The notes under the pieces were generated by a model. The model saw only the letters and a list, made by a program, of their open reading frames with translations, had not been told where the DNA came from and searched no databases. Position numbers and translations under genes: made by a program. DNA of 64,000 nt from contig NC_088942.1 in the NCBI RefSeq assembly GCF_033473495.1, positions 1,612,001 to 1,676,000 on the forward strand, given 5' to 3'. Every line of letters begins with the position of its first letter. The stretch's first letter is position 1. Source of the DNA: Cercospora beticola (taxonomy: Eukaryota; Ascomycota; Dothideomycetes; Mycosphaerellales; Mycosphaerellaceae). Below, piece by piece: positions 43,340-53,240 of this stretch.

Positions 43340-45035
43340 GATTTCTAGCAGTGGCCGTGCTTAGTGATGTGTTGCACGACTTGTATTTTGGTGCGGCGCA
43401 CACGTAGCCTTCATTAGTACTCATCGAGCTGTGAAAGATCAGCGCCGCTATTCAAAACTCCCTCACCCAACGTGCTCGATGCAGTGCAGCGAACTAGTGA
43501 TTGATGTCGATGTGCAGATGACCTAACTTGTAACCTATCACTTGTTCATGTTTCTTCTACTGATGTCTTGATCGCTGTGCCGAAAGCTCATCCAGTGTGT
43601 GCATCCTATCGATGCAAGGCGTAATTTACGCTTCGCATGTCAAGCCGTCGCAGCGAGCGATGCGCTGAACGCTCCAGGCTACAAGTAGCGCCTCCGGTGG
43701 AGGCCGACCGTCGTTTGCGCTGGAATACAGATGTCGTGCACTCGTGATCCCGATGCGACATGTCCGAGTCTGATTATCGAGGATTGAGACACGCGAGCTC
43801 GCGGCCTCTCGACGTGAAACACGGCTGCGGTCGACCGTGTTTGCTTCTCAATGGATTCAATGCGTAGCGAGCATTTTCGGAGTGGGGAGAAGAGGTGCCC
43901 CAGCACCGCATTGATACTTGTATTCTGCAGGGCTGGTCTCAAGTTGTAGTCATCAAGTGTCCGGATTTGATCAGCGCAAGCACAAGCTGGTACCTGGACA
44001 ACTTTCGCATTGCCAGAAATAGAACATGCGAGAACTCATGTCGTGCATCGTGTTGTGCATTGGTCCAGCGGGTGATGGTCATGCCCACGGCCTCGACCAT
44101 TGCCATTGCCACGCTGAAGATCAATATCGCCAACAGGCGTGTAGCCTGCGCAGATCGCTGTTGATGGAGTTGGCTGGTCGGCGATATTGGTATGGCAACG
44201 GCCGACCGCGGGGCTGCGCTGGAGTGAAGATGGTCCAAGACCAGGCCGGGTGCTGGCCAATGGCAGGCGGACGTTGGTGGGTGCTGTGGGTGCAAGAAGA
44301 GCTGCCCCTGCGCTGACGAGGCTGCTCGAAACGGCCGCACGCCAGCTCTCACTGGACCACGAGCGCCGCCGAGATTGAGCACACCACGATGTCCTGGGCA
44401 CGCGCTGCTGATGATGTGAACTGCACTGCTGCGATGTGCAGCGAGCAGTCGCACCGCGGCCAGTGTGATGGACGAGCACCTCGTGGCCGCGCTGGCGGAT
44501 CGTCATGATCAATCTTCTCGACGTCGCGATCAGTGGGCGAGCGGGCAAAGTCAAAACGCGGCGTCGACGCGCGCGCGCGGCGAGTGATTCGGTGGCAGAG
44601 TGTTCTGTTTGGGTCAAAGCGGGTGCGCTAAATTGCCTTTAGCGAGATTGCAATGGGATGGATTCCTGGGCTGCACCACGGCCTCCTCCTCGTCGCCCCA
44701 AAGCTGCTGTTCGCTGCGCGACTCGCATCTTCACCTCGCCGTCGACCACCTCCCTCCCCGGGGCCTCACATTCCTTCTCCGCCAGCGGCGTCACAGTGTC
44801 GTCGCCCTTCGTTTGGCGACCTGTTCACCGCAGTCACTCTTTCACAGGCGTCGCCATTGACTGACGACGACCCTTTTCCCCACCCTTGCGATTGTATACA
44901 TTCCTTGCGCTGCGACAGGCCTTTCTAGACAGCCTCTCGCATTCCACCACATCTGCCGAACATCACTTGTCTTCTCGCTTTCTGGACCATTTCTCTTGAC
45001 CAACGCGGCGACTCGCGCTCGCGCGAACATCCACC
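43340..45035. other. Divergent intergenic region
   Basis: Separates the alpha/beta hydrolase start (-) from the SH3 membrane-protein start (+). The part from 44.0 to 44.6 kb is GC-rich. A minus-strand frame (43939-44454) includes a membrane-helix-like segment (RLLAILIFSVAMAMVEAV) without a plausible start. The last 350 bases before 45036 are pyrimidine-rich, like a promoter and 5' UTR. Confidence 0.45.
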
Positions 45036-46780
45036 ATGGGCCTTCACCAGCGACACACCCACGGACGCGTCTTTCGCGGCGAAGATGCGCGCGAGCAACT
45101 CATGATCCGCAAGCGCGACCTCCACGACGACAGGATCAGAATGCACGTGCCTGATGGGTTCGACGACGAGCAGGGTTCGGACAGCGGCGGAGCGTCAGTT
45201 GTCTACGTGACGCTGCCACAGACCTTCGATGGACCAGCAGTCTACTCTACCTTGACTGGCGAGTACGATCCGGAGGCGACCGTCCCTGCGAGGACGACAG
45301 ATGCTGTGGGCGGTGGGCCCAACTTCTACACCGGACCTGCATCGACTTCGAGTGCCACCAGAACGAAGGCCAGTGACGATGACGATGATGATGCCGCTCC
45401 CACCTCGACCATCGTCCCAATTAGCAGCAAGCAGCAGACTACCTTCGCGACTGCAACATCTACCGGTGGCAGGTATGTTGGTGGCACGCCTATCCAGGCC
45501 ACTAGTGCTGCTACTTCTGCTCCGGCGACTGCCGACTCCTCGAGTGAAGGAATGACAGGGGGCGCCAAAGCCGGTCTCGCATTCGGCATCATCGCCATCA
45601 TTGCCTGCGCTGCCGGTCTTGTTTACTTCTGCTGGAGAAGGAAGAAGCCTGCCAAACCTGATGCCATGAACGAGAAACACGGTAGCTTTGCCGATGTGGG
45701 GGCACGAAGGGCTGAGGCGAACGGTGGCCTTTCTGGTGGCATGTCTGGTGGTATGAACCCTGTCGCATTTGCTCCAGGCGCCGGTATGGCTGCTGGTGGC
45801 GCATCTGCCGGCATGGCAGCTGCTGCCGCCAACAAGCGCAGCTCGACCAGCACCGAACATTCGACCCGCACTGCCTCCACCGCACCACGTCTAAGCCTGC
45901 GTCCTGTCACTCAATTCTTGCCCATGCTTGGCGACAACAAGAACAATGGACTCGCCAACTCTAACGAAAAGCGCAACTCGTCATGGGAACGAACTCCATC
46001 GAACAACGGATCAGATCCATTTGCCGACGCCACTGTGATGTCCGAAAAGCAAGCTCGTGCCGACAGCCCTCCAGCCAACCCCTTCGATGAACAACGACGC
46101 TCCAACGAGTCCGGCAATGGAGCAGCTGCCGCCGTAGGTGCTGTAGCTGCTGCGGGTGCCATTGCTGCCCACGGCCACCGCGACAGCGAACCGTCAACGC
46201 CTAGATCAGCTCACGCCGGCCCGCCAGGAGGTGCCCGAGGTCCACCACCACCAGGACAGCCAAACAATGTGCATCGTGTGCAACTCGATTTCAAACCTAG
46301 CATGGACGATGAGCTCGAGCTCATTTCCGGTGCCCTGGTCCGCTTACTGCACGAATATGATGATGGATGGGTAAGTTCCGCTCGCTTTTAGCTCTGAGTA
46401 GCACTTCCATACTGACCTGCTCCCAGGCGCTCTGTATCACGATGGACCGCAGCAAGCAAGGCGTGGCCCCACGCACATGCCTGTCTAAGCTCCCCGTGAA
46501 ACCACGACCACAAGGTCCGCCACCGCCAGGAGGCTGGCGCCCAGGTACTCCAAATGGTCAGCAGCGTGGCCCGCCTCCTCCACATGGCCCACCACGAGGC
46601 CCAATGGGCCCTCCTGGTGCCATGCAACCACGTCCGCTAACACCATCATCTGCTCGCTCTGCATCCCCAACTGAGCAGAGACCAATGACAGCACGATCGA
46701 ATGGATCGAATGGTCCTACGTCTCCACCGACCGGCTCCCAAGTGCCAACAAGGAAGCCGGTTCCTGGTCAGGCGATGTAG
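45036..46780 (+). CDS. Fus1-like single-pass membrane protein with SH3 domain
   Basis: Two exons (45036..46370, 46427..46780), with a 56-nt intron (GTAAGT, ACTGAC branch, CCCAG) splitting the SH3 domain; 562 residues. There is no cleavable signal. The extracellular part (about residues 1-175) is Ser/Thr/Ala-rich and probably O-mannosylated. One transmembrane helix (about 178-199, AGLAFGIIAIIACAAGLVYF) is followed by a stop-transfer WRRKK. The cytoplasmic part has Gly/Ala/Met repeats, a proline-rich linker, then an SH3 domain at about 413-470 (VHRVQLDFKPSMDDELELI, LLHEYDDGWALCI, QGVAPRTCL), and ends in a proline-rich tail. The order matches yeast Fus1, which acts in cell fusion, and related fungal surface scaffolds. 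The tail's PPPPGG and PPPPHG repeats could bind this or another SH3 domain. The functional transfer from Fus1 is inference. Confidence 0.83.
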
Positions 46781-47482
46781 TCTCCAGTCAGCACTACTTA
46801 GAGCGATCAATTTTGGATCCTTCTTGCATTGATGAATAACGTCCTGCTGTCCACGATTGCTTTGTCACATATATTACCGCGGCAACAGTTTGCTGCATTC
46901 CTGCGTCCGAGGATATCAGAGATGTCCCATCAAACAAACAATCACGGACGAACCCATCCTCTCACGAGGACGACCACCGGTAGCGTTCGGATTCAGCCTC
47001 TTTCACGTTCAAGCCGCAAAAGTTCCCCTTTTGCACCGCTGAGCGTTGCACAAATATGTCAAACTTTTGTTCTATGCTCGGTCGAAGGGGAGTCAACAGA
47101 TAGTGAAGGAAGGGAACCGCCCAGGATGTTTGATGTGTCTTTCTGCTTTCTACGGTATGGGCAAGATTGCTGTGTCTTATTTTCTGTTCCTTGAGAATAC
47201 CCAACTTTGTGCGAATGGGGTTTCCTCTATGTAGAATATTTACGGAAAAGAGCAACCAATAAGTTATCACAAATGTATCGTCGAACAGTAATGCGCATCG
47301 CTCCCTTCTCGTTACCGCGCTACTGCATAGTTCCGGGAAGAGCGTGGTGGTGGCTCAACAATGAGACAATAGACAAAGGATGTTTCTCTGCATTGGGCGT
47401 GGTGCCTGTCGCGTTTGCACCGTCTCGTCGGCGATTGCTGTCTCGTTATACCACTGCTGTTGCTACACGAAGTGCTTCGAAA
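46781..47482. other. Intergenic spacer
   Basis: Holds the 3' end of the SH3 gene and the upstream region of the PCI gene. A plus-strand frame from 47273 reads into the PCI gene's first exon and would add an arginine-rich, presequence-like N-terminus if used. Confidence 0.45.
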
Positions 47483-49613
47483 ATGGCCTGGGGTGAGGCT
47501 TCGTCAGAGCAACCCAATCAGAATGGAACGGAGCCGCTTCCGGTATGTCGCCCTTCACTTTCAATCTCCACTTCTCTTCTAGGACAGACAGTCACTCACT
47601 TTTGTACAGCGCAAAAAATTGGTTCCTAAGGTTCCCGGCGCAGCGAAGTACAAGCGTTGGCGCGACGAGCCCCCGACGACAGCACCTATATTCACCCGGC
47701 AATGGCTTAGTAACTATCTGGAATTCACTGCACCATCGCTGGCTCGCGCCTCCTTCAACTCCGAACTCGAGGCTCAAGACATTGCCTCGCTGCTAAAACA
47801 CGCCAACCATCGATTTCGCGACAAATTCGGCAGTGGTCTTGCAGATTTACTGAACGAGGTTCAGCAGTGGCTGTCAGGCGCATTACTGCAGTACTTCGCG
47901 CGTCCAAACATCGCGAACGCGGCAGATTCCAACGCTGGTCCTAGGCTAGGGGCGCGGAACAGCAGCTGCAAGAGCGCGCCGCCTACTATGGCGCCCCAGG
48001 TCGCGATGACCCCAATGCTGGGCCAGTGTTTGACCGCTATCAACGGCTACGTGCAAGCACAAAACGAAGCACAGCTCACAAGCATCTTGACCTTCGAACC
48101 ACCCTTTCCAGATGACCACAGAAAGATGATCGAGGAGCTGCGAAGAGCCTTTCCCAGCGGCGATGAAGATTCGCTCGAGCAGAAGTGCACTTCGTCACTA
48201 GTAGCTGCTCGAGAAGGGTTTGGCGGCAATGGAACGTGGACTCCTTTCATATCTTTTGTCACGACCTATCTCACTTACCTTCGTGACGTCGACCTCGAGC
48301 GGAATGGATACCTGGAGACCTACAATGCTCTGATCGCGCTGCAAGAGAAAGCACAGAGCGCTTTGGTGCATCCAGCTTACGGCCACTTAATGCTGTTGCC
48401 AGTTGTGAATTGCGCCAAATTGGTCTGTCGCCTCGCCATTGGACTCGACAAACAACCCGAGTTGATCGCTCATCTCAAATCCGACACCAACGCGAATGAC
48501 GATGGAGATGGCGGTCCCAGAGATACACTCCCCGAGCGGGCAGCGGACACTCTGCGAAAGGCTTTCACAACCTGCCTCAATGACCGTACCTCTGGCCTTG
48601 GCAAAGACGGAAGACCCACTGGCAAGAAGAGGGGAATCTACAAGATCGCGAACATATGTTTGAAGATCTTGTTCCAATGCCGAAAGACACGCAACGCGAC
48701 GATGATCTTCATCAACATCGGAAATCAGTCACCTCCTCTTTCAGCATACCCGCGAAGCGAGCAAGTCACGTACTTGTACTACCTCGGACGATTCCTGTTT
48801 CAGACGAATCACTTTTACCGAGCGCAAGAAGCCTTGCAACATGCCTATGATCTTAGTCCAGCAGATCCGTCATGCGTCAGACAACGAAGGTACATCCTGG
48901 TCTTTCTCACGACATGCAACCTCATTCTCGGCCGCTTCCCGTCTCAAGCTCTACTGGAACGACCCGAGGCATTACACTTTCAACAACACTTTGGACCGAT
49001 CATGCATGCCATGCGAACAGGAAATCTTGCTCTATTCCGAAAGCATCTGGATTATGACTCGCCTTCAGCAGATTGGCTCCTTCACTTCCGTGTGCTATTG
49101 CAGTTACGCAACAGGTGTGAAGTGCATGTCTGGCGTGCTCTGATCATTGGAACTTGGCGCATATCCGGAGCCAAGGGTCGGCCAGAACACGCGGGTAACA
49201 CGCTCGTCGACATCAATAAGCTCACGCAAGCCTTCTCCCTTGCGGAAAAGCTATCAGCAGATCCTCAAGCAGGAACGTATGTGGACCCAGATTTCGATGG
49301 TGCAGATGGCATTGGAGGAGGAGAAGAAGAAGAGGACGGCACAACTGTCTCGACGACCTCGGTGGAGTCTAAATTGTCATCACTGATCAGTCAAGGGTTC
49401 GTTGTCGGCAACGTAGTGCACGCGCAGCTCAAGCTTGTGATGCTGGGTATGAAGACGGGGAATGTGGTTGCTGCAGGATTTCCGCCGCCTTGGAGTGTGG
49501 TCAAGCAGAGGGCGAGCGCGGATGTTCCTGGATGGAGGAAGCTACCTCAACTGGCTAGCGGTGGAGGACAAATCATCAGTCTGAGCAGTGCTCGTCCTGC
49601 GGGATCTGGCTAA
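47483..49613 (+). CDS. PCI-domain protein of the Thp1/Csn12 (PCID2) family with N-terminal extension
   Basis: The core from Met at 47988 (541 residues, good ATG context ACTATGG) is a PCI protein: an N-terminal helical region, then ATMIFINIGNQSPPLSAYP, QVTYLYYLGRFLFQTNHFYRAQEALQHAYDL and the winged-helix part with VWRALIIG and LSSLISQGFVVGNVVHAQLKL. Relatives are Thp1 in the TREX-2 mRNA-export complex, Csn12 and PCID2. The same frame is open upstream to 47583 and joins, over a 40-nt intron (47543-47582; GTATGT donor, TCTTCTAG acceptor), a short exon from Met at 47483 (also a good context), adding 155 residues that look protein-coding (for example NYLEFTAPSLARASF). Either the protein has a long extension (696 residues) or a separate upstream gene abuts it. 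The core call is firm; the 5' end is not. Confidence 0.78.
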
Positions 49614-49657
49614 GGAATTGTACAAGAGCATGTGCAGTGTTGATACAGCGACGCATT

Positions 49658-50957
49658 TTATTTCCCTCCTTTCGTTGCAGATTGTAAGGCATCATCTTTC
49701 ATGCCGTCCAGCTCGGCCTTGAGTCTTGCCAGACCTGCGTCCGTTCCAGTACTTGCATCCTCTTCTCTTCTCGGCAACGAAGTGAAGTTCCACTGCGGTT
49801 GTGTCGTCGTAGACCTCTCTCCGTCAAAAGCACTTTCAGCACCCAATCTCTCCCTGTTCACCTTCAAATCAAAGACATCAAATCTCTGATACCCACCCAC
49901 CACATCATGGAACTGCTTCGGTTCAACACACTCATTCAGATCCAGATCCGCATAAGCAATTCCTTCCTCCCCTTGCACCTGCTCTCCCACCTGCGCCCCA
50001 GTAGGGTCCAAAAACAAACTCGCACCCTGCGTCAAAGAGTCCAACGTCTCCGCCGCCGAAGGCGTAAACTTCACGATCTCATCCCTCATCTCCCGGTCCA
50101 TAAACCCACTACACAAAACCCCAAAACACTTCGCTTCAAAACAATGCGCCGCCGTCCGAGTCCTATTAGCAGCCACATTATCGTACTGTTTCCCCATCAC
50201 GCCCTCATCTCCAACCTCAGCAGCATTCCCATTCCCATCACCATCACCATTATTAGCATTCAACGTCCCCTTCGGCCTCCTAGTCGGCCACACAGCAGGC
50301 CAAGTACTAACATGCAACTGCTCCCCCTGCGCCATCAACGTCCACCTCGCTAGAGGATTCGTATTCTCTCCACAAATCAACCCTCCAACCCTCCCAATCC
50401 TCTCACTCTCCACAACCCTCAACCCCGCTCCATCACCACCCGCCCACGTCAACTTCTCAAACCAAGTCGGACATAATTTTCGATGATGATTCAGAATTTC
50501 TCCTTGATCGGAAATTAAAATCGAAGAATTCCATAAACAACCTAAACTAGCTTCAGATCGTTCATTGAATCCTATATGCGCGAAGATTTTGGAAGACGCG
50601 CAGGTGCGGCGGAGGAGATGGATTTCTTTGGAGGAGATGTGGAGGGATTGGGACGCAAGGCGTTGGAAGAAGTGGTGGTTGTCGATGGGGGCTGAGAGGG
50701 CGGACCAGAGGGGGAAGGCGGGGATGTGGGTTTCGGGGAAGACGACGAGGTCGGCTTTGTTGTGGGCGGCTTCTTGGATGAGGGTTATGGTTTTTTGGAC
50801 GGTGGCGGGGGTGTTGAGGAAAATGGGGGAGACGTTGCAGGCTGTTGGGTGGGTGAGTATATTTTGTTTATGGCTAATGGGTTGGAAATGGGTTGGATTT
50901 TGTGATTGTGAGTGTTGACTTACCAGCGACGCGTACTTTTGGAAGCCAATTCGTCAT
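49658..50957 (-). CDS. Nitrilase (carbon-nitrogen hydrolase)
   Basis: Two exons: a 34-nt first exon (50957..50924, MTNWLPKVRVA) and 50841..49658. The 82-nt intron has a GTAAGT donor and CAACAG acceptor; the product has 405 residues. The catalytic triad of the nitrilase superfamily is complete: Glu48 in VVFPETHIPAFPLW, Lys133 in NHHRKLCPTWFEK and Cys168 in GGLICGENTNP. The CGENTNP block and the FPLW segment place it in branch 1 (true nitrilases, cyanide hydratases) rather than the amidase branches. It should convert nitriles to acids plus ammonia, in the cytosol and possibly as spiral oligomers. The C-terminal part, with Asn/Gly/Asp-rich insertions, is longer than usual. The coding strand runs from C-rich in the 5' half to G-rich in the 3' half. 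It overlaps no neighbour but converges closely on the PCI gene (44 bp). Confidence 0.9.
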
Positions 50958-51402
50958 CTTGATGAGGATGGGCAGAATTGATACTTTTGTTTACGTCGTG
51001 TCACCAGAAGTCGCGTCTCGGATCCTAGACTTCACCAGATCAATGCTTGCTTGGCGCGGGGTAGTTGGTTCTTCCGTTCACGGAATACGGAGAAGGCTTG
51101 ATATTTCTTAATATGTCTATGCAAGTCGTTGCATGATATTACATTATTCTCCGCTTGTGCATCTCAGCCACAGGCCAGCTGAGCTGAGCTCTGGCAGGTT
51201 CAGCCGATGTCCAAGCGACCTGCCCTACTACATCTCCACGGACTTCCAAATCTGCTATCTGCAAGACTGCGACTAAGCCTGCATCACAGGTCTAGACTGT
51301 TCCTCGAACTCATAATATCGTTAGCATCATCTGCGAATGCTACGAAGCTGATCGGTAACCGAGCAACCCTGCTCCTGCACAGTTTCTCCGCCCGTATTAG
51401 TT
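50958..51402. other. Intergenic spacer
   Basis: Upstream of the nitrilase and downstream of the next minus-strand gene. Nothing recognisable. Confidence 0.55.
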
Positions 51403-52746
51403 CTACTGCTCATGCGAAGCGATAGCTATCCAACACCCTCCAACTGTCACGCCTTCCGGCAAAGACATGTCATCTGAGTCATCATCACCGCTACTCTCAC
51501 TATCGCACTCATCGCTTTGTGGAAGTGATGTCAGCACTAGGGCTGGATTCTTCAGCTCTGTAGGGCTGCTGAAAGGACTTGGCATTTCCAGACCGCCATG
51601 CTCTATCGTCACATCCAGTGTCCTGGGGCTGTACGCAAGAGCATTCTTACTCGATCCGATGTCCCAGATAGGCTCGCTTGATGTTCGGTCTCCAGTGGTT
51701 GAGGATATGCGCTCGTCGAGAGGATGATCTGGAAGGAGTCCACTGTGTTTGATCTGTTTGAGATGAACCGATGCGCGTTTTGCCCACGACAGAGGCCGGA
51801 GAGTCGCGAGCATTTTCGACAGTCGATCCGATGCCAGTCGTGGCCTCGGTCTGATGGGTGGCTCCGCCGTGAAGGATGGAATCATAGGAGTGCTCGGCGT
51901 GTTGGCAGAATGCCCAGTATCATCTTGTATTGGCGATGCGTCGAGTTCTGCCATAGGACTCCCGTCGAGATTTCGCGGCAGCATGATGTCGTTAAGCTGG
52001 CCCTTGACTTTGGCATTTTCATACACCTCGCATTCTTCCGAATTCACCTCCGGCTGCAATAGTGGAGAGACATTTTCTAGGGCATGTCGTCGGTTGCTGC
52101 TGGCACGAGAACTCCGTATAGAAGTCTGAGCGCTGACTGGAGAGTGACATGACCAGTGCGCCTCGTACACATGCTCCAGGGGGAATTCCTTGAAACAAGC
52201 CTCGAAATCGGTACGGAATTTTAGTTCGCCATTTCTATGGCCTTTGATCTGCCTACCGATCATGAGCAGATGCATGTCTTCAATCTCGCCTCGATGTCGT
52301 TCAAAGCGGTTTAACCTGAGTGAAGTGCCTGCTGAGCGGGTTCTAGAAGTCGCGCTTTCCTGAGAGTTCCTCAATGTCGAAGTGTCGAGTTCAATGCAGT
52401 CCAGTCGTGGGTCGCCCTGTGATATATCGATGCACGAAGCATTGTCAACATCGGAACTCTCGTCACGACTTGGGTTGTGACCATGGAATACAGGCATCTC
52501 GAATTCTGGCTCGTTTGGCTCCCATGCTTCCGGTGCGCTGCCGCAAAGCCAAGCGCTAGGTGTCAATTGCTGGTGGATCAATACTTGCTGTCTTATGACG
52601 TTCTCGCCCGCGTGTTCTTCTTGTCTCAGCGCGTCAGCGAGAGTCATGCCGTGAAACAGATTAATCAAAAAAGGGAGCACAAATCGCTGGGCCACGTTAT
52701 TGATAGATGATAGTAGCTGCAGTGTCCGGTACAGTACGAAAATCAT
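51403..52746 (-). CDS. Hypothetical protein, 447 residues
   Basis: A single-exon frame of 447 residues with no domain I can name. The N-terminus has a weakly hydrophobic stretch (around FVLPFLINLFHGM) that is not a clear signal peptide. The rest is Ser-, Asp- and Glu-rich with several cysteines. A somewhat folded-looking part (RFERHRGEIEDMHLLMIGRQIKG and FRTDFEACFKEFPLEHVYEA) sits near residues 145-195. The C-terminus is acidic (ESSGDDDSDDMSLPEG) and ends with a short hydrophobic GGCWIAIASHEQ. The frame length, 447 codons without a stop, makes it unlikely to be chance. It may be lineage-specific. No role is proposed. Confidence 0.62.
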   Translation of the reverse strand: MIFVLYRTLQLLSSINNVAQRFVLPFLINLFHGMTLADALRQEEHAGENVIRQQVLIHQQLTPSAWLCGSAPEAWEPNEPEFEMPVFHGHNPSRDESSDVDNASCIDISQGDPRLDCIELDTSTLRNSQESATSRTRSAGTSLRLNRFERHRGEIEDMHLLMIGRQIKGHRNGELKFRTDFEACFKEFPLEHVYEAHWSCHSPVSAQTSIRSSRASSNRRHALENVSPLLQPEVNSEECEVYENAKVKGQLNDIMLPRNLDGSPMAELDASPIQDDTGHSANTPSTPMIPSFTAEPPIRPRPRLASDRLSKMLATLRPLSWAKRASVHLKQIKHSGLLPDHPLDERISSTTGDRTSSEPIWDIGSSKNALAYSPRTLDVTIEHGGLEMPSPFSSPTELKNPALVLTSLPQSDECDSESSGDDDSDDMSLPEGVTVGGCWIAIASHEQ

Positions 52747-53240
52747 GCTCGTGAAAGGAGGCGAAGGGAATGGACATGTTTGTGAAGCTTACAGAGTGAT
52801 GTAGGACGGCAGCAAAGATACTGGACCTATGCACATGAGTGTCCTCATGATCATGGACGATCAACCATAATCAGCGGCATGTGGCGGTGCTCCAGCTGTA
52901 TAGTCGCGGGGCCGAAGTGCGTTGAGGGTGTGGTCGCAATGGTGAGAAATGTCATGGTTGCTGATGACTTGCATGCAGATGCATCGACCCCTGTCATGGA
53001 GGAGTTGTCTCGGTCCGAGTATCGGCGCCCGTACGCAGGCGTGCTATAATCGTGAGCATGCGGTTTGCACCATGTCTTGCCAGCTTCGTGCGGAGTAGGT
53101 TCGCCTGGGACGGGCCCTGAGAAGTGGCAATGCTCTTCATTCATGCTATCAGCGGAAGGCCAAACGCTAAACCAATTACCTCGCTGTCAAAAGCAATAAT
53201 GAGAACGTCCTGTAGACCGTTTTGATTGCATAAAAAGCTC
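52747..53240. other. Intergenic spacer with a small candidate frame
   Basis: Between two minus-strand genes. A 97-residue minus-strand frame (52851-53144, starting MNEEHCHFSGPVPGEP) has coding-like codon use but no signal peptide or known domain. It could be a small gene or part of a longer 5' region of the 447-residue protein. Confidence 0.35.

Noticed and set aside
43939..44454. Minus-strand frame with one hydrophobic helix
   Set aside because: There is no in-frame start near the helix and no supporting splice sites; the N-terminal part reads as GC-rich noise.
49799..50353. 184-codon plus-strand frame within the nitrilase locus
   Set aside because: It is antisense to the nitrilase, whose catalytic triad and exons are clear; the frame is a by-product of the skewed composition.
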